Positions 1 to 6,702 of a stretch of DNA of 8,981 nucleotides are shown in pieces (the first letter of the stretch is position 1; every line of letters begins with the position of its first letter). The stretch lies in the NCBI GenBank assembly GCA_934661165.1, contig CAKUJB010000059.1:1-8981 (forward strand), written 5' to 3'. Position numbers and translations under genes: made by a program. The notes beneath the pieces were generated by a model. It did not search any database. It was given only the letters and a program-made list of their open reading frames with translations, and was not told the DNA's origin. Source of the DNA: an uncultured Microbacteriaceae bacterium. GTDB taxonomy: Bacteria; Actinomycetota; Actinomycetes; Actinomycetales; Microbacteriaceae.

Positions 1-431
1 ACGTAGGCGCCGTGGAAGCGCAGGTCCTGCCAGACCTGCGCGACGAGGAAGACGGTGACGATGATGAGCGTCGCGGTGAGGCCGAACTCGTACATGTTCG
101 CCCACGGCACGCGTGCCGCCGCGATGCCGCGGAGCACGTCGCCGCCGAGGTGGAGGGCCCAGGCGATGACCGTGAGGGCGAGGGCGGCGTTGACGTACTT
201 CGGCGCGGGCTTCGCGGTCGTCGCCGGCCGCTCGAGCGTCGCCGTCGTCGACCCGGCGGCACCGCTCGCGGCGCCCGCCGCAGCCGCGGTCTGCCCCGCC
301 GCGTCCTGCCGCCGCGTCGCCTCGGTCGAGCGCCGGGCGAGGTCGAGCGTGAAGAGGATGAAGGCGAGCGCGTAGACGCTCATCGCCGAGTAGACCGCGA
401 TGAGCGAGTACGAGTCGAGGGTCTCGGTCAC
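1..431 (-). CDS. ccsB: Cytochrome c biogenesis protein CcsB (ResC/CcsA type), N-terminal part
   Basis: This is the heme-handling membrane subunit of system II cytochrome c maturation, working with ResB to bring heme to apocytochrome c outside the membrane. Only 143 codons are visible; the WWD heme-binding region lies beyond the left edge. Visible are a first membrane helix (about residues 8-30), an Ala/Thr/Ser-rich linker (about 33-78), a second helix (80-97) containing a conserved-looking His94, then the family motif PWANMYEF (109-116) leading into a third helix (117-133). The start is a GTG at 431, 10 bases after the resB stop; the ribosome binding site is weak, so coupling to resB is likely. 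In the known pathway, products include the cytochrome c subunit of the actinobacterial bc1-aa3 chain. Family assignment is firm; the exact start is less so. Naming varies: some databases call this family ResC or CcsA. Confidence 0.9.
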   Translation of the reverse strand, partial: MTETLDSYSLIAVYSAMSVYALAFILFTLDLARRSTEATRRQDAAGQTAAAAGAASGAAGSTTATLERPATTAKPAPKYVNAALALTVIAWALHLGGDVLRGIAAARVPWANMYEFGLTATLIIVTVFLVAQVWQDLRFHGAY

Positions 432-441
432 GGGGTCAAGC

Positions 442-2109
442 CTACGTCCGGCCGCCTGCGTCGCGCCCCGCCGGATCGACGGCGTCGGCGAGCGCCGCGA
501 CCGACTCGGGGAGGCGGGGATCCTCGCCCTTGGCCAGCCCCGCCCATTCGAGCTGCACGGCGCCGTCCGCGTCGGTGATCGCCCGCGCCCAGACGCGGCG
601 CCGCGGGACGAAGAGCGCGACGAGGAGCCCGGCGATCGCCGCGAGCACGAAGCCGAAGAGCCACGGCTGCGCGGGATCCCAGTGCATCTCGATCGCGGCG
701 AAGCGCGGCAGCGCGGTGAGCTCGATCGTGCCGAGGCCGTTCGGCAGATCGACGACCTCGCCGAGCCGGAGCTGCAGCGCCTCGACGTCGACCTCCCGTC
801 CGGCGATCTGCGTGAGGCCGAGGCCCTCGACGTCGAGGACGTACGCATTCGTCGCGACGCCGGTATCGAGGCCGAGATCGCCCGTGTACACCTCGAGCGT
901 GAGCAGGGGGTTGATGAGGTCGGGGTGGGTCGAGAAGAACAGGCCCGCGTCATTGCGGACGGCGGTCGGGTAGAGCAGTCCCTCGAGCCCGACCTGCTCC
1001 GCGAGCCCGTCGGGCACCTTGATGACGCCTGTCGACAGGTAGGCGGCATCGAGGGGGCGGAAGAGCGTCGGCTGCGAGAAGACGACCTCGCCCGCGGGGT
1101 CGCGGATGGTGAGGACCGGCGAGTAGCCGTTGCCGAGCAGGTAGATGCGGACGTCGTCGACCGTGAGCGGCCCGTTGACGGTGAGCACGCCCTGCTCCGG
1201 CTCGTGCCCCTGCCGCGTGATCGTCATGTGGGCGCGGAAGTTATGCGCGGAGCCGAAGGCCGCCACGTTCTCCTCCTCGAAGTCGACGAGGAACTCGTCG
1301 AGGCGGAGGCTGAAGGGCGCGAGCATCGACTCGGTGAACAGGCGGCCCGGGTAGAACGAGTCGTAGCCGCTCTGCACATTCGTGAATGCGTGGCCCTCGG
1401 TGACGACGCGCTGCCCCGTGTAGCCGACGCTGCCGCCGACGGCGATCGAGATGAGGACGCCGATGAGGCTGACGTGGAAGAGGAGGTTGCCGGTCTCGCG
1501 GAGGTACCCGCGCTCGGCGCTCACCGAGTCGCCGTCGCGCGTCGGGTACCGCTCCGTCCGATAGTGCCGGGCGCGCAGCAGCCGCTCGGCGGCGGCGAGC
1601 GCGGTCGCCGCGTCGCCGTCGAATGCGCGGACCGTGTGCCCCGTCATGCGCGACAGCCGCGCGGGCGTGCGCGGCGGGCGGGCGACGAGCGCCTTCCCGT
1701 GCTGGATCGCGCGCGGGATGACGCAGCCGATGAGCGAGACGAACAGGAGCAGGTAGATCGCGCTGAACCACGGCGAGCTGAACGTCGAGAAGAGGCCGAG
1801 GGCGTCGAGGACCGCGGCGAGCTCGGGGTCGTTCTGGTGGTAGGCGATGACGCCGTTCGGGTCCGAGGTGGTCTGCGGCACGAGTGAGCCGGGCACCGCC
1901 GCGAGCGCGAGCAGGAGCAGGAGGATGAGCGCGGTGCGCATCGAGGTGAGCTGGCGCCAGATGAAGCGCAGCCAGCCGACCCCGCCGAGGCGCGGGCCGT
2001 CGCCGGAGCCCGTCCCGCCACCGGCAGGGGCGGGCGCCGCATCGACGTGGTCGAGCGGCGCGTACTCGGCGACCGGCGCGTCGTCGTCAGAGGGCCGGGA
2101 CGAAGCCAT
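442..2109 (-). CDS. resB: Cytochrome c biogenesis protein ResB
   Basis: ResB is the large partner of CcsB in system II heme transport and attachment. The 555-residue protein has a disordered acidic and Gly/Pro-rich N-terminus (1-45), two membrane helices (about 57-78 and 113-132), a third helix (207-226) starting with GNLLFHVSLIG, whose His212 is a candidate heme ligand, a large extracytoplasmic domain (about 230-480), and a last helix (483-501) followed by a basic stop-transfer run and a cytoplasmic tail. This is the standard ResB layout and length. The ATG at 2109 lies inside the end of ccdA (23-base overlap) and is preceded six bases upstream by a GGGGG stretch that can serve as ribosome binding site, so translation is probably coupled. 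Stop is TAG at 442-444. It sits third from last in the visible maturation operon, followed by ccsB. Confidence 0.93.
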   Translation of the reverse strand: MASSRPSDDDAPVAEYAPLDHVDAAPAPAGGGTGSGDGPRLGGVGWLRFIWRQLTSMRTALILLLLLALAAVPGSLVPQTTSDPNGVIAYHQNDPELAAVLDALGLFSTFSSPWFSAIYLLLFVSLIGCVIPRAIQHGKALVARPPRTPARLSRMTGHTVRAFDGDAATALAAAERLLRARHYRTERYPTRDGDSVSAERGYLRETGNLLFHVSLIGVLISIAVGGSVGYTGQRVVTEGHAFTNVQSGYDSFYPGRLFTESMLAPFSLRLDEFLVDFEEENVAAFGSAHNFRAHMTITRQGHEPEQGVLTVNGPLTVDDVRIYLLGNGYSPVLTIRDPAGEVVFSQPTLFRPLDAAYLSTGVIKVPDGLAEQVGLEGLLYPTAVRNDAGLFFSTHPDLINPLLTLEVYTGDLGLDTGVATNAYVLDVEGLGLTQIAGREVDVEALQLRLGEVVDLPNGLGTIELTALPRFAAIEMHWDPAQPWLFGFVLAAIAGLLVALFVPRRRVWARAITDADGAVQLEWAGLAKGEDPRLPESVAALADAVDPAGRDAGGRT

Positions 2110-2830
2110 TGATCACCCCCGTGAGCGAGGACATCATCGCCTGCCACAGCCCCGTGACCATCGCGAGGCCGACGAGGACGAGCAGGATGCCGCCGATGAG
2201 GTTGATGACGCGGATGTGACGGCGCAACCATTTGACGGAGCCGGTCGCCCAGCCGAGGCCGAGCGCGATCGCGACGAACGGCAGCCCGAGCCCGAGCGAG
2301 TAGACGACCGCGAGGAGCAGGCCGCGCCAGGGGTCGCCCTGGTCGATGATGATCGAGTTGACCGCGACGAGGGTCGGGCCGAGGCACGGCGTCCAGCCGA
2401 GGGCGAAGACGATGCCGAGGAGCGGCGCCCCCGCGAGGCCGGTCACGGACTTGACCCGCGGCTTCACGGTGCGCTGCATGACGCCGAAGAGCCCGATGAA
2501 GACGAGCCCCATGACGATGACGACGACCCCGGCGATGCGGGTGATGAGGTCGAGGTGCGGGCGCAGCACGAGCCCCGCGGTGCCGAAGGCGACGCCGATC
2601 GTCGCGAAGACGACGGTGAACCCGAGGACGAAGAGCGCGACGGCCGTGACGAGCCGGCCCCGTCCGCGTCGCTCCCCCGAGGCGAAGCCGCCGAGGAAGC
2701 CGAGGTAGCCGGGCACGAGCGGCAGCACGCACGGCGAGGCGAAGGACACGAGGCCCGCGAGCAGCGCGATCGGGATCGCGACGAGGAGCCCGCCGCTCAG
2801 GACGGCGCTGCCGATCGGGTCCGCGATCAC
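2087..2830 (-). CDS. ccdA: CcdA, cytochrome c biogenesis thiol-reducing membrane protein
   Basis: CcdA (DsbD transmembrane-domain family) carries electrons from cytoplasmic thioredoxin across the membrane to an extracytoplasmic thioredoxin-like protein, here presumably the TlpA/ResA product encoded just upstream. The 247-residue protein has about six membrane helices. The redox pair is visible: Cys34 in SPCVLPLVPGYLGFLGG and Cys149 in GWTPCLGP, both in the usual motifs. The chosen start is the GTG at 2830 (V-I-A-D-P-I-G), 16 bases after the tlpA stop. A longer open frame upstream runs through tlpA in the wrong frame and shows no membrane-protein character. The 3' end overlaps resB by 23 bases. 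The ribosome binding site is poor, so coupled translation is likely. Family and role are secure; the partner is inferred from position. Confidence 0.94.
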   Translation of the reverse strand: MIADPIGSAVLSGGLLVAIPIALLAGLVSFASPCVLPLVPGYLGFLGGFASGERRGRGRLVTAVALFVLGFTVVFATIGVAFGTAGLVLRPHLDLITRIAGVVVIVMGLVFIGLFGVMQRTVKPRVKSVTGLAGAPLLGIVFALGWTPCLGPTLVAVNSIIIDQGDPWRGLLLAVVYSLGLGLPFVAIALGLGWATGSVKWLRRHIRVINLIGGILLVLVGLAMVTGLWQAMMSSLTGVINGFVPAL

Positions 2831-2846
2831 GGCCGCGCCCCGGCGC

Positions 2847-3437
2847 TCACGCGTCCGCCTGGACGGTCTCGATGAGGTCGCGGAGGATCGCCGGGTCGCG
2901 GATGACCCCGCTGATGCGTGCGGCGACCCGGCCCTGCGTGTCGAGGACGAGGGTGGTGGGCACCGCATTCGGCGCCATCTTGCCGGCGAAGGCGAGCTGC
3001 ACCGAGCCGCTCGCGACATCGAGGATGCTCGGGTAGTCGATGCCTTCCTCCGCCTCGAAGGTGCGGGCGACGTCGGCGGTGTCGAAGACGTTGACGCCGA
3101 CGAATGCAACGTCGTCGAGCTCGACGGCCAGCTCGGCGAGGAACGGCGCCTCGAAGCGGCACGGCGGGCAGCCCGCGTACCAGAAGTTGACGACGGTCAC
3201 CTGGCCGAGGAGGTCGGCGGAGTCGAGCTCGCCGCCGTCGACGGTCGGGCCGCCGAAGGCGATGGGCGCGTCGCGCTCCGCGGGCGGCAGCTCGAGGTAC
3301 TGGCCGTCGCCCGAGACGTAGCCCTGGCCGCTGCCGTAGCGGTCGGCGAGGCCGTCGCTCGACGAGCACGCCGCGAGCGCGAGCGCGGCGCCGATGGCCA
3401 CGACGGCGAGCACACCCCGCACTGCCTGCCTCCGCAC
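2847..3437 (-). CDS. TlpA/ResA-type thioredoxin-like lipoprotein
   Basis: This is an exported thiol-disulfide oxidoreductase, likely the one that reduces apocytochrome c cysteines before heme attachment, recharged by CcdA. The N-terminus carries a lipoprotein signal: basic residues, hydrophobic stretch, and lipobox LAAC with Cys24 followed by Ser-rich sequence. The thioredoxin fold follows: the active site is WYAGCPPCR (Cys90, Cys93), and the cis-proline is in NAVPTTLVLD (Pro160). At 196 residues it has normal length for the family. The GTG start at 3437 shares its first base with the TAG stop of the upstream phosphatase gene (TAGTG). A second in-frame GTG at 3422 has a much better ribosome binding site (GGAGG, six bases away) and still gives a usable lipoprotein signal, so the start is unresolved. 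The product may be annotated TlpA, ResA or CcsX elsewhere. Confidence 0.92.
   Translation of the reverse strand: MRRQAVRGVLAVVAIGAALALAACSSSDGLADRYGSGQGYVSGDGQYLELPPAERDAPIAFGGPTVDGGELDSADLLGQVTVVNFWYAGCPPCRFEAPFLAELAVELDDVAFVGVNVFDTADVARTFEAEEGIDYPSILDVASGSVQLAFAGKMAPNAVPTTLVLDTQGRVAARISGVIRDPAILRDLIETVQADA
3429..3433 (-). promoter_or_regulatory. Strong ribosome binding site for the internal tlpA start
   Basis: GGAGG on the minus strand lies exactly six bases before the GTG at 3422, and inside the reading frame that starts at 3437. It is the best Shine-Dalgarno match in the cytochrome maturation operon. It supports initiation at 3422 (191 residues) instead of, or as well as, at 3437. The GTG at 3437 has only a G-rich stretch seven bases upstream. 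Confidence 0.5.
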
Positions 3438-4072
3438 TACACCGCCCCCGTATCGATCGCGCCGTCGAGCAATCCTGCCGCGGGTTCCTGATAGTCGACC
3501 TCAGCCCAGGCCCCCGTGACGGGGTCCCGCTCGAACGAGGTGATCGACGACAGCGAGGTGCGCCGCGTCGCGGGATTGTGCGGGAGCGGACGCCCCGCGA
3601 TCGCCCGGGTCGTCGTCCAAATCGGCATCTGGTGCGACACGACGACGACGTCGCCGTCGTCGACGGCGTCCCACGCCTCGTCCATCGCCGCGAGCATGCG
3701 GTCGCGCACCGCACCGTACGGCTCGCCCCACGACGGCCGCCACGGCGCGCGCAGCCGCCACCAGTTGCGCGGGTCGCGCAGCGCGAGGCGCATCCGCGTG
3801 CCCTCGAACGCGTTCCACGGCTCGATGACCCGGTCGTCGAGCACGGGCTCGAGCCCGTACCGCTCGGCCCAAGGCGCCGCCGACTCCTGCGTCCGCACGA
3901 GCGGGCTCGCGACGAGCCGCGCGATCGGCCGGTCGGCGAGCGCCTCGGCGGCGAGCGCGGCCATCTCGTGACCCCGCGCGCTCAGCCGGTAGCCGGGGAG
4001 CCGGCCGTAGAGGATGCCCTCCGGGTTGTCGACCTCGCCATGACGGACGAGATGAATGCGGTGGGCGGGCAC
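3437..4072 (-). CDS. Histidine phosphatase (phosphoglycerate mutase-like) family protein
   Basis: This is a cytoplasmic member of the histidine phosphatase superfamily, first gene of the cytochrome c maturation operon. Numbered from the GTG at 4072 (211 residues), it shows the catalytic LVRHGE motif with His11 as phosphohistidine, Arg60 in SPLVRTQ, acidic residues in the VIEPWNAFEG segment (84 and 90) as candidate proton donor, and the second histidine in SHQ (His147). Substrate cannot be read from sequence: the cofactor-dependent phosphoglycerate mutase label commonly given is only a family name. An upstream in-frame GTG at 4090 would add six residues. I prefer 4072 because homologues typically begin only a few residues before HLVRHGE and a -10-like box sits seven bases upstream, consistent with a leaderless message. 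Its stop overlaps the next gene's GTG by one base. A homologue holds the same position in M. tuberculosis (Rv0525), from memory. Confidence 0.85.
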   Translation of the reverse strand: MPAHRIHLVRHGEVDNPEGILYGRLPGYRLSARGHEMAALAAEALADRPIARLVASPLVRTQESAAPWAERYGLEPVLDDRVIEPWNAFEGTRMRLALRDPRNWWRLRAPWRPSWGEPYGAVRDRMLAAMDEAWDAVDDGDVVVVSHQMPIWTTTRAIAGRPLPHNPATRRTSLSSITSFERDPVTGAWAEVDYQEPAAGLLDGAIDTGAV

Positions 4073-4078
4073 GCGACC

Positions 4079-4084
4079 ATTGTC
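4079..4084 (-). promoter_or_regulatory. Possible -10 box for the cytochrome c maturation operon
   Basis: GACAAT on the minus strand ends seven bases before the GTG at 4072, the spacing expected if transcription starts at the start codon. It differs from the TANNNT pattern at the first base, and I see no -35 box. It is offered as a weak candidate, supported mainly by the similar arrangement at the divergent aspS gene. Confidence 0.3.
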
Positions 4085-4093
4085 CCGCACCCC

Positions 4094-4127
4094 GGTCCCT
4101 GAGCGAGCGCAGCGAGACGAAGGGACT
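4094..4127. repeat. Intergenic inverted repeat between the phosphatase gene and aspS
   Basis: Arms GTCCCT (4095-4100) and AGGGAC (4121-4126) pair perfectly, and a G-T pair extends them by one (4094/4127). The 20-base interior is built from AGCG/GACG-like words (GAGCGAGCGCAGCGAGACGA). This wording resembles short repeats I associate with intergenic regions of Microbacteriaceae genomes; that is recollection, not a search result. It lies between two divergent starts, which argues against a simple terminator role. Confidence 0.55.
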
Positions 4128-4141
4128 GAGCCTTCGCCAAG

Positions 4142-4147
4142 TAGACT
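4142..4147 (+). promoter_or_regulatory. -10 box of aspS, probable leaderless transcript
   Basis: TAGACT fits the actinobacterial TANNNT -10 pattern. The GTG at 4156 begins eight bases after its last T, which is where transcription would be expected to start. The alternative GTG at 4150 is only two bases after the box and would probably lie upstream of the transcript. No clear -35 hexamer is seen. Confidence 0.5.
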
Positions 4148-4155
4148 CGGTGCCC

Positions 4156-5461
<1,306 letters not shown>

Positions 5462-5472
<11 letters not shown>

Positions 5473-5713
5473 CGGCGGCGTCGAGCGCGGCGCTGAGCCG
5501 CGCGGCGTCGACATGCCAGTACGAATGCTGACGGCCGTCGATCAGGACGACCGGGATCTCCTCGGCGTACGTCGCGGCGAGCGCCGGGTCGTCGAGGATC
5601 GAGCGCTCATCGAGGCGCACGTGGGGTCGCTCGGCGAGGACCGCGTCGATGACGGCCCTCGCGTCGTCGCAGAGGTGGCAGCCGGGCTTGCCGATGAGCG
5701 TGAGCGTCGTCAT
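5462..5713 (-). CDS. Glutaredoxin-like (DUF836) family protein
   Basis: This 83-residue protein is a small cytoplasmic thioredoxin-fold protein of the glutaredoxin-like DUF836 type. It begins with a beta strand and the redox motif KPGCHLC (Cys12, Cys15), has the EIPVVLIDG strand with its cis-proline, and ends in a helix after YWHVDAARL, all typical for the family. Redox partners are unknown. The ATG at 5713 lies 14 bases after the bS22 stop on the same strand, and no good ribosome binding site is visible, so it probably belongs to the BldC-like/bS22 transcript. Its end overlaps the aspS end tail to tail (5462-5472). A homologue lies in the same wider neighbourhood in M. tuberculosis (Rv0508), from memory. 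Confidence 0.88.
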
Positions 5714-5727
5714 GCCCGTGGGCGCGA

Positions 5728-5826
5728 CTACTTCTTGTTGCGGCGCTGGTGACGCGTCTTGCGGAGCAGCTTGCGGTGCTTCTTCTTCGCCATCCGCTTG
5801 CGGCGCTTCTTGATGACCGAGCCCAT
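5728..5826 (-). CDS. Small ribosomal subunit protein bS22 (AURKAIP1/COX24-domain protein)
   Basis: This 32-residue, extremely basic protein begins MGSVIKKRRKRMAKKKHRK and ends HQRRNKK. It matches almost word for word what I recall of the small actinobacterial protein first assigned as bS22 from mycobacterial ribosome structures, also annotated as AURKAIP1/COX24-domain protein (Rv0500B in M. tuberculosis). It sits on the 30S subunit and contacts rRNA. It is easily missed because of its size. A ribosome binding site GAGAGG ends five bases before the ATG at 5826. It lies between the BldC-like gene (67-base gap) and the glutaredoxin-like gene (14-base gap), all on the same strand. Identity is strong from sequence; the ribosomal role is transferred from the mycobacterial family member. 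Confidence 0.92.
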   Translation of the reverse strand: MGSVIKKRRKRMAKKKHRKLLRKTRHQRRNKK

Positions 5827-5846
5827 AGGAGCCTCTCGAGTTGATG

Positions 5847-5861
5847 CGGGAACGGATCCCG
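5847..5861 (-). other. Small hairpin in the bS22 leader
   Basis: CGGGA (5857-5861 on the minus strand) and TCCCG (5847-5851) form a five-base stem with a five-base loop, ending 20 bases before the bS22 start codon. There is no T-run, so it is not a good intrinsic terminator. It could be chance in GC-rich sequence or a weak leader structure. Confidence 0.25.
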
Positions 5862-5893
5862 TATTCAGAACCCGTGAAAACTACCCCGGAAGT

Positions 5894-6100
5894 CTAGCCG
5901 ACGTTGCTGATCGGCCGCGACGCGGGCGCCTGCACGAGCTCGACGACCGCGGCCTCGGGGATCCGGTACGAGCGCCCGAAGCGGATCGCCGGCAGCTCGC
6001 CCGCCTGCACCATCCGGTAGACGGTCATCGCCGAGACCCGCATGAGCTCGGCGACCTCGGCCACGGTGAGGAAACGCACATTCGACAGATCGCCCTGCAT
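5894..6100 (-). CDS. BldC-like / excisionase-family helix-turn-helix DNA-binding protein
   Basis: This 68-residue protein is almost entirely one MerR-like winged helix-turn-helix: FLTVAEVAELMRVSAMTVYRM (10-30) supplies the helix-turn-helix, and GELPAIRFGRSYRIPEAAV (34-52) the wing with its typical Gly-Arg-Ser-Tyr-Arg-Ile turn. The family (HTH_17, excisionase/BldC-like) includes Streptomyces BldC, a regulator that binds direct repeats as head-to-tail multimers. No phage genes are nearby, and the pairing with bS22 repeats the M. tuberculosis order Rv0500A-Rv0500B, so a host regulator is far more likely than a phage excisionase. The ATG at 6100 has a strong GGAGG site five bases upstream. A promoter and four 9-bp repeats lie directly ahead of it, suggesting that it controls its own transcription. 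Its targets are unknown. Confidence 0.9.
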   Translation of the reverse strand: MQGDLSNVRFLTVAEVAELMRVSAMTVYRMVQAGELPAIRFGRSYRIPEAAVVELVQAPASRPISNVG

Positions 6101-6111
6101 CTCGCCCTCCC

Positions 6112-6147
6112 TGTGACTCGTGTGAACAGTGTGAAAACTGTGAGAAC
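6112..6147 (-). repeat. Four 9-bp direct repeats, candidate operator of the BldC-like gene
   Basis: Read on the minus strand the units are GTTCTCACA, GTTTTCACA, CTGTTCACA and CGAGTCACA, abutting without gaps; all share TCACA with exact 9-base periodicity. They begin just after the -10 box and end directly before the Shine-Dalgarno GGGAGGG, so they cover the transcription start and the leader. Flanking 9-base blocks on either side do not continue the pattern. A protein binding here would block transcription start or elongation. Confidence 0.75.
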
Positions 6148-6176
6148 AGGCTACCGCCCGGCGCGCCCGCTGTCGA
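6148..6176 (-). promoter_or_regulatory. Sigma70-type promoter of the BldC-like/bS22/glutaredoxin operon
   Basis: On the minus strand, TCGACA (6171-6176, five of six matches to TTGACA) and TAGCCT (6148-6153, a TANNNT -10) are separated by exactly 17 bases. The predicted start is near 6141, inside the first 9-bp repeat and about 40 bases before the ATG. This is the most complete promoter in the window. Confidence 0.65.
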
Positions 6177-6183
6177 GGGCGCG

Positions 6184-6657
6184 TCAGTCGCGGTGGAGGA
6201 GGCGCTGGATCTCGGCGCCGGCGTCGGCGAGGTAGTCGCGGGCGCGGTCGGTGACGCGCTCGAGGCGGTCGAGCGCGGCCTGCGCCGTATGCGCCGTGTC
6301 GGCGGCGGCGCGGCCGAGCTGCTCGCCCATGTCCGCTCCGCTCCAGGCGATGAGCGGGACGTGGTCGTCGGCGGCGGACCAGTCGAAGGTCGTGCCGCCC
6401 TCGGCGAGGAATGGGGCGATCCAGTCGACGACCTCGCCGAGCGGCTCGGCGTCGATGCGGTAGTAGCGGTGCTGGGCCTCCTCGCGCACCGCGACGAGGC
6501 CGGCCTCGCGGAGCACCTTGAGGTGCTTCGAGACGGTCGGCTGCGTGAGCCCGGTCAGCTCGACGAGGGCGCTCACCGAGAGCTCGTCGCCGACCAGGAG
6601 CTTCGCGAGCAGGTCGCGACGGGTCGTGTCCGCGATCACGTCGAAGATGTCCGCCAT
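6184..6657 (-). CDS. ArsR-family winged helix-turn-helix transcriptional regulator
   Basis: This 157-residue predicted repressor has an ArsR-type winged helix-turn-helix at its N-terminus: DIFDVIADTTRRDLLAKLL (helix 1), LSVSALVELTGLTQPTVSKH (27-45, with recognition helix through KVLREAGLV), and a wing ending RYYRIDAEPL. The protein contains no cysteine, so the thiol metal sites of SmtB/ArsR sensors are absent and the signal is unknown. Residues 110-157 form a long, charged amphipathic helix, possibly for dimerisation. The ATG at 6657 is preceded by a TACCCT -10 box ending six bases upstream, suggesting a leaderless message; a longer open frame reaching upstream covers the promoter and the start of ktrB and is not credible. 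It diverges from ktrB across 45 bases, so it may control ktrBA, itself, or both. That link is inference. Confidence 0.88.
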   Translation of the reverse strand: MADIFDVIADTTRRDLLAKLLVGDELSVSALVELTGLTQPTVSKHLKVLREAGLVAVREEAQHRYYRIDAEPLGEVVDWIAPFLAEGGTTFDWSAADDHVPLIAWSGADMGEQLGRAAADTAHTAQAALDRLERVTDRARDYLADAGAEIQRLLHRD

Positions 6658-6702
6658 GGCATCAGGGTAGTCCGTGCCCCCGCACGAGTACCATGACCGA
6701 CT
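6658..6702. promoter_or_regulatory. Shared divergent control region of arsR-type gene and ktrBA
   Basis: Two opposed -10 boxes are present: TACCCT on the minus strand (6664-6669) and TACCAT on the plus strand (6689-6694). Their last bases lie about seven to eight bases from the ATG at 6657 and the ATG at 6703, so both messages may be leaderless. Midway between them is the dyad CGTGC (6673-6677), four bases CCCC, GCACG (6682-6686). A dimer bound there would lie in the spacer of both promoters. No convincing -35 boxes are seen. Confidence 0.5.

Noticed and set aside
400..1887. Long open frame on the plus strand opposite resB (495 codons)
   Set aside because: Composition is almost only Arg, Glu, Asp, Ala and Val, without domains; it is the usual antisense shadow of a high-GC gene. 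The minus-strand ResB frame has clear membrane helices and family features.
2831..3109. N-terminal extension of CcdA by 93 residues
   Set aside because: The extension runs through tlpA out of frame and is Ser/Arg-rich; the GTG at 2830 precedes the conserved first membrane helix directly.
3437..4072. Calling the first operon gene a true glycolytic phosphoglycerate mutase
   Set aside because: Only superfamily catalytic residues are visible; the superfamily includes many phosphatases, and the operon is for cytochrome c maturation.
5894..6100. Phage excisionase, hence a mobile element
   Set aside because: Excisionase-like annotation reflects the shared fold; there is no integrase, attachment-site repeat or phage gene, and the neighbourhood is conserved housekeeping.
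5759..6235. Plus-strand open frame across bS22 and the BldC-like gene
   Set aside because: It is opposite three supported minus-strand elements (two genes and a repeat array) and encodes no recognisable domain.
6693..6695. ATG at 6693 as start of ktrB
   Set aside because: It is in a different frame from the KtrB protein; the matching start is the ATG at 6703.
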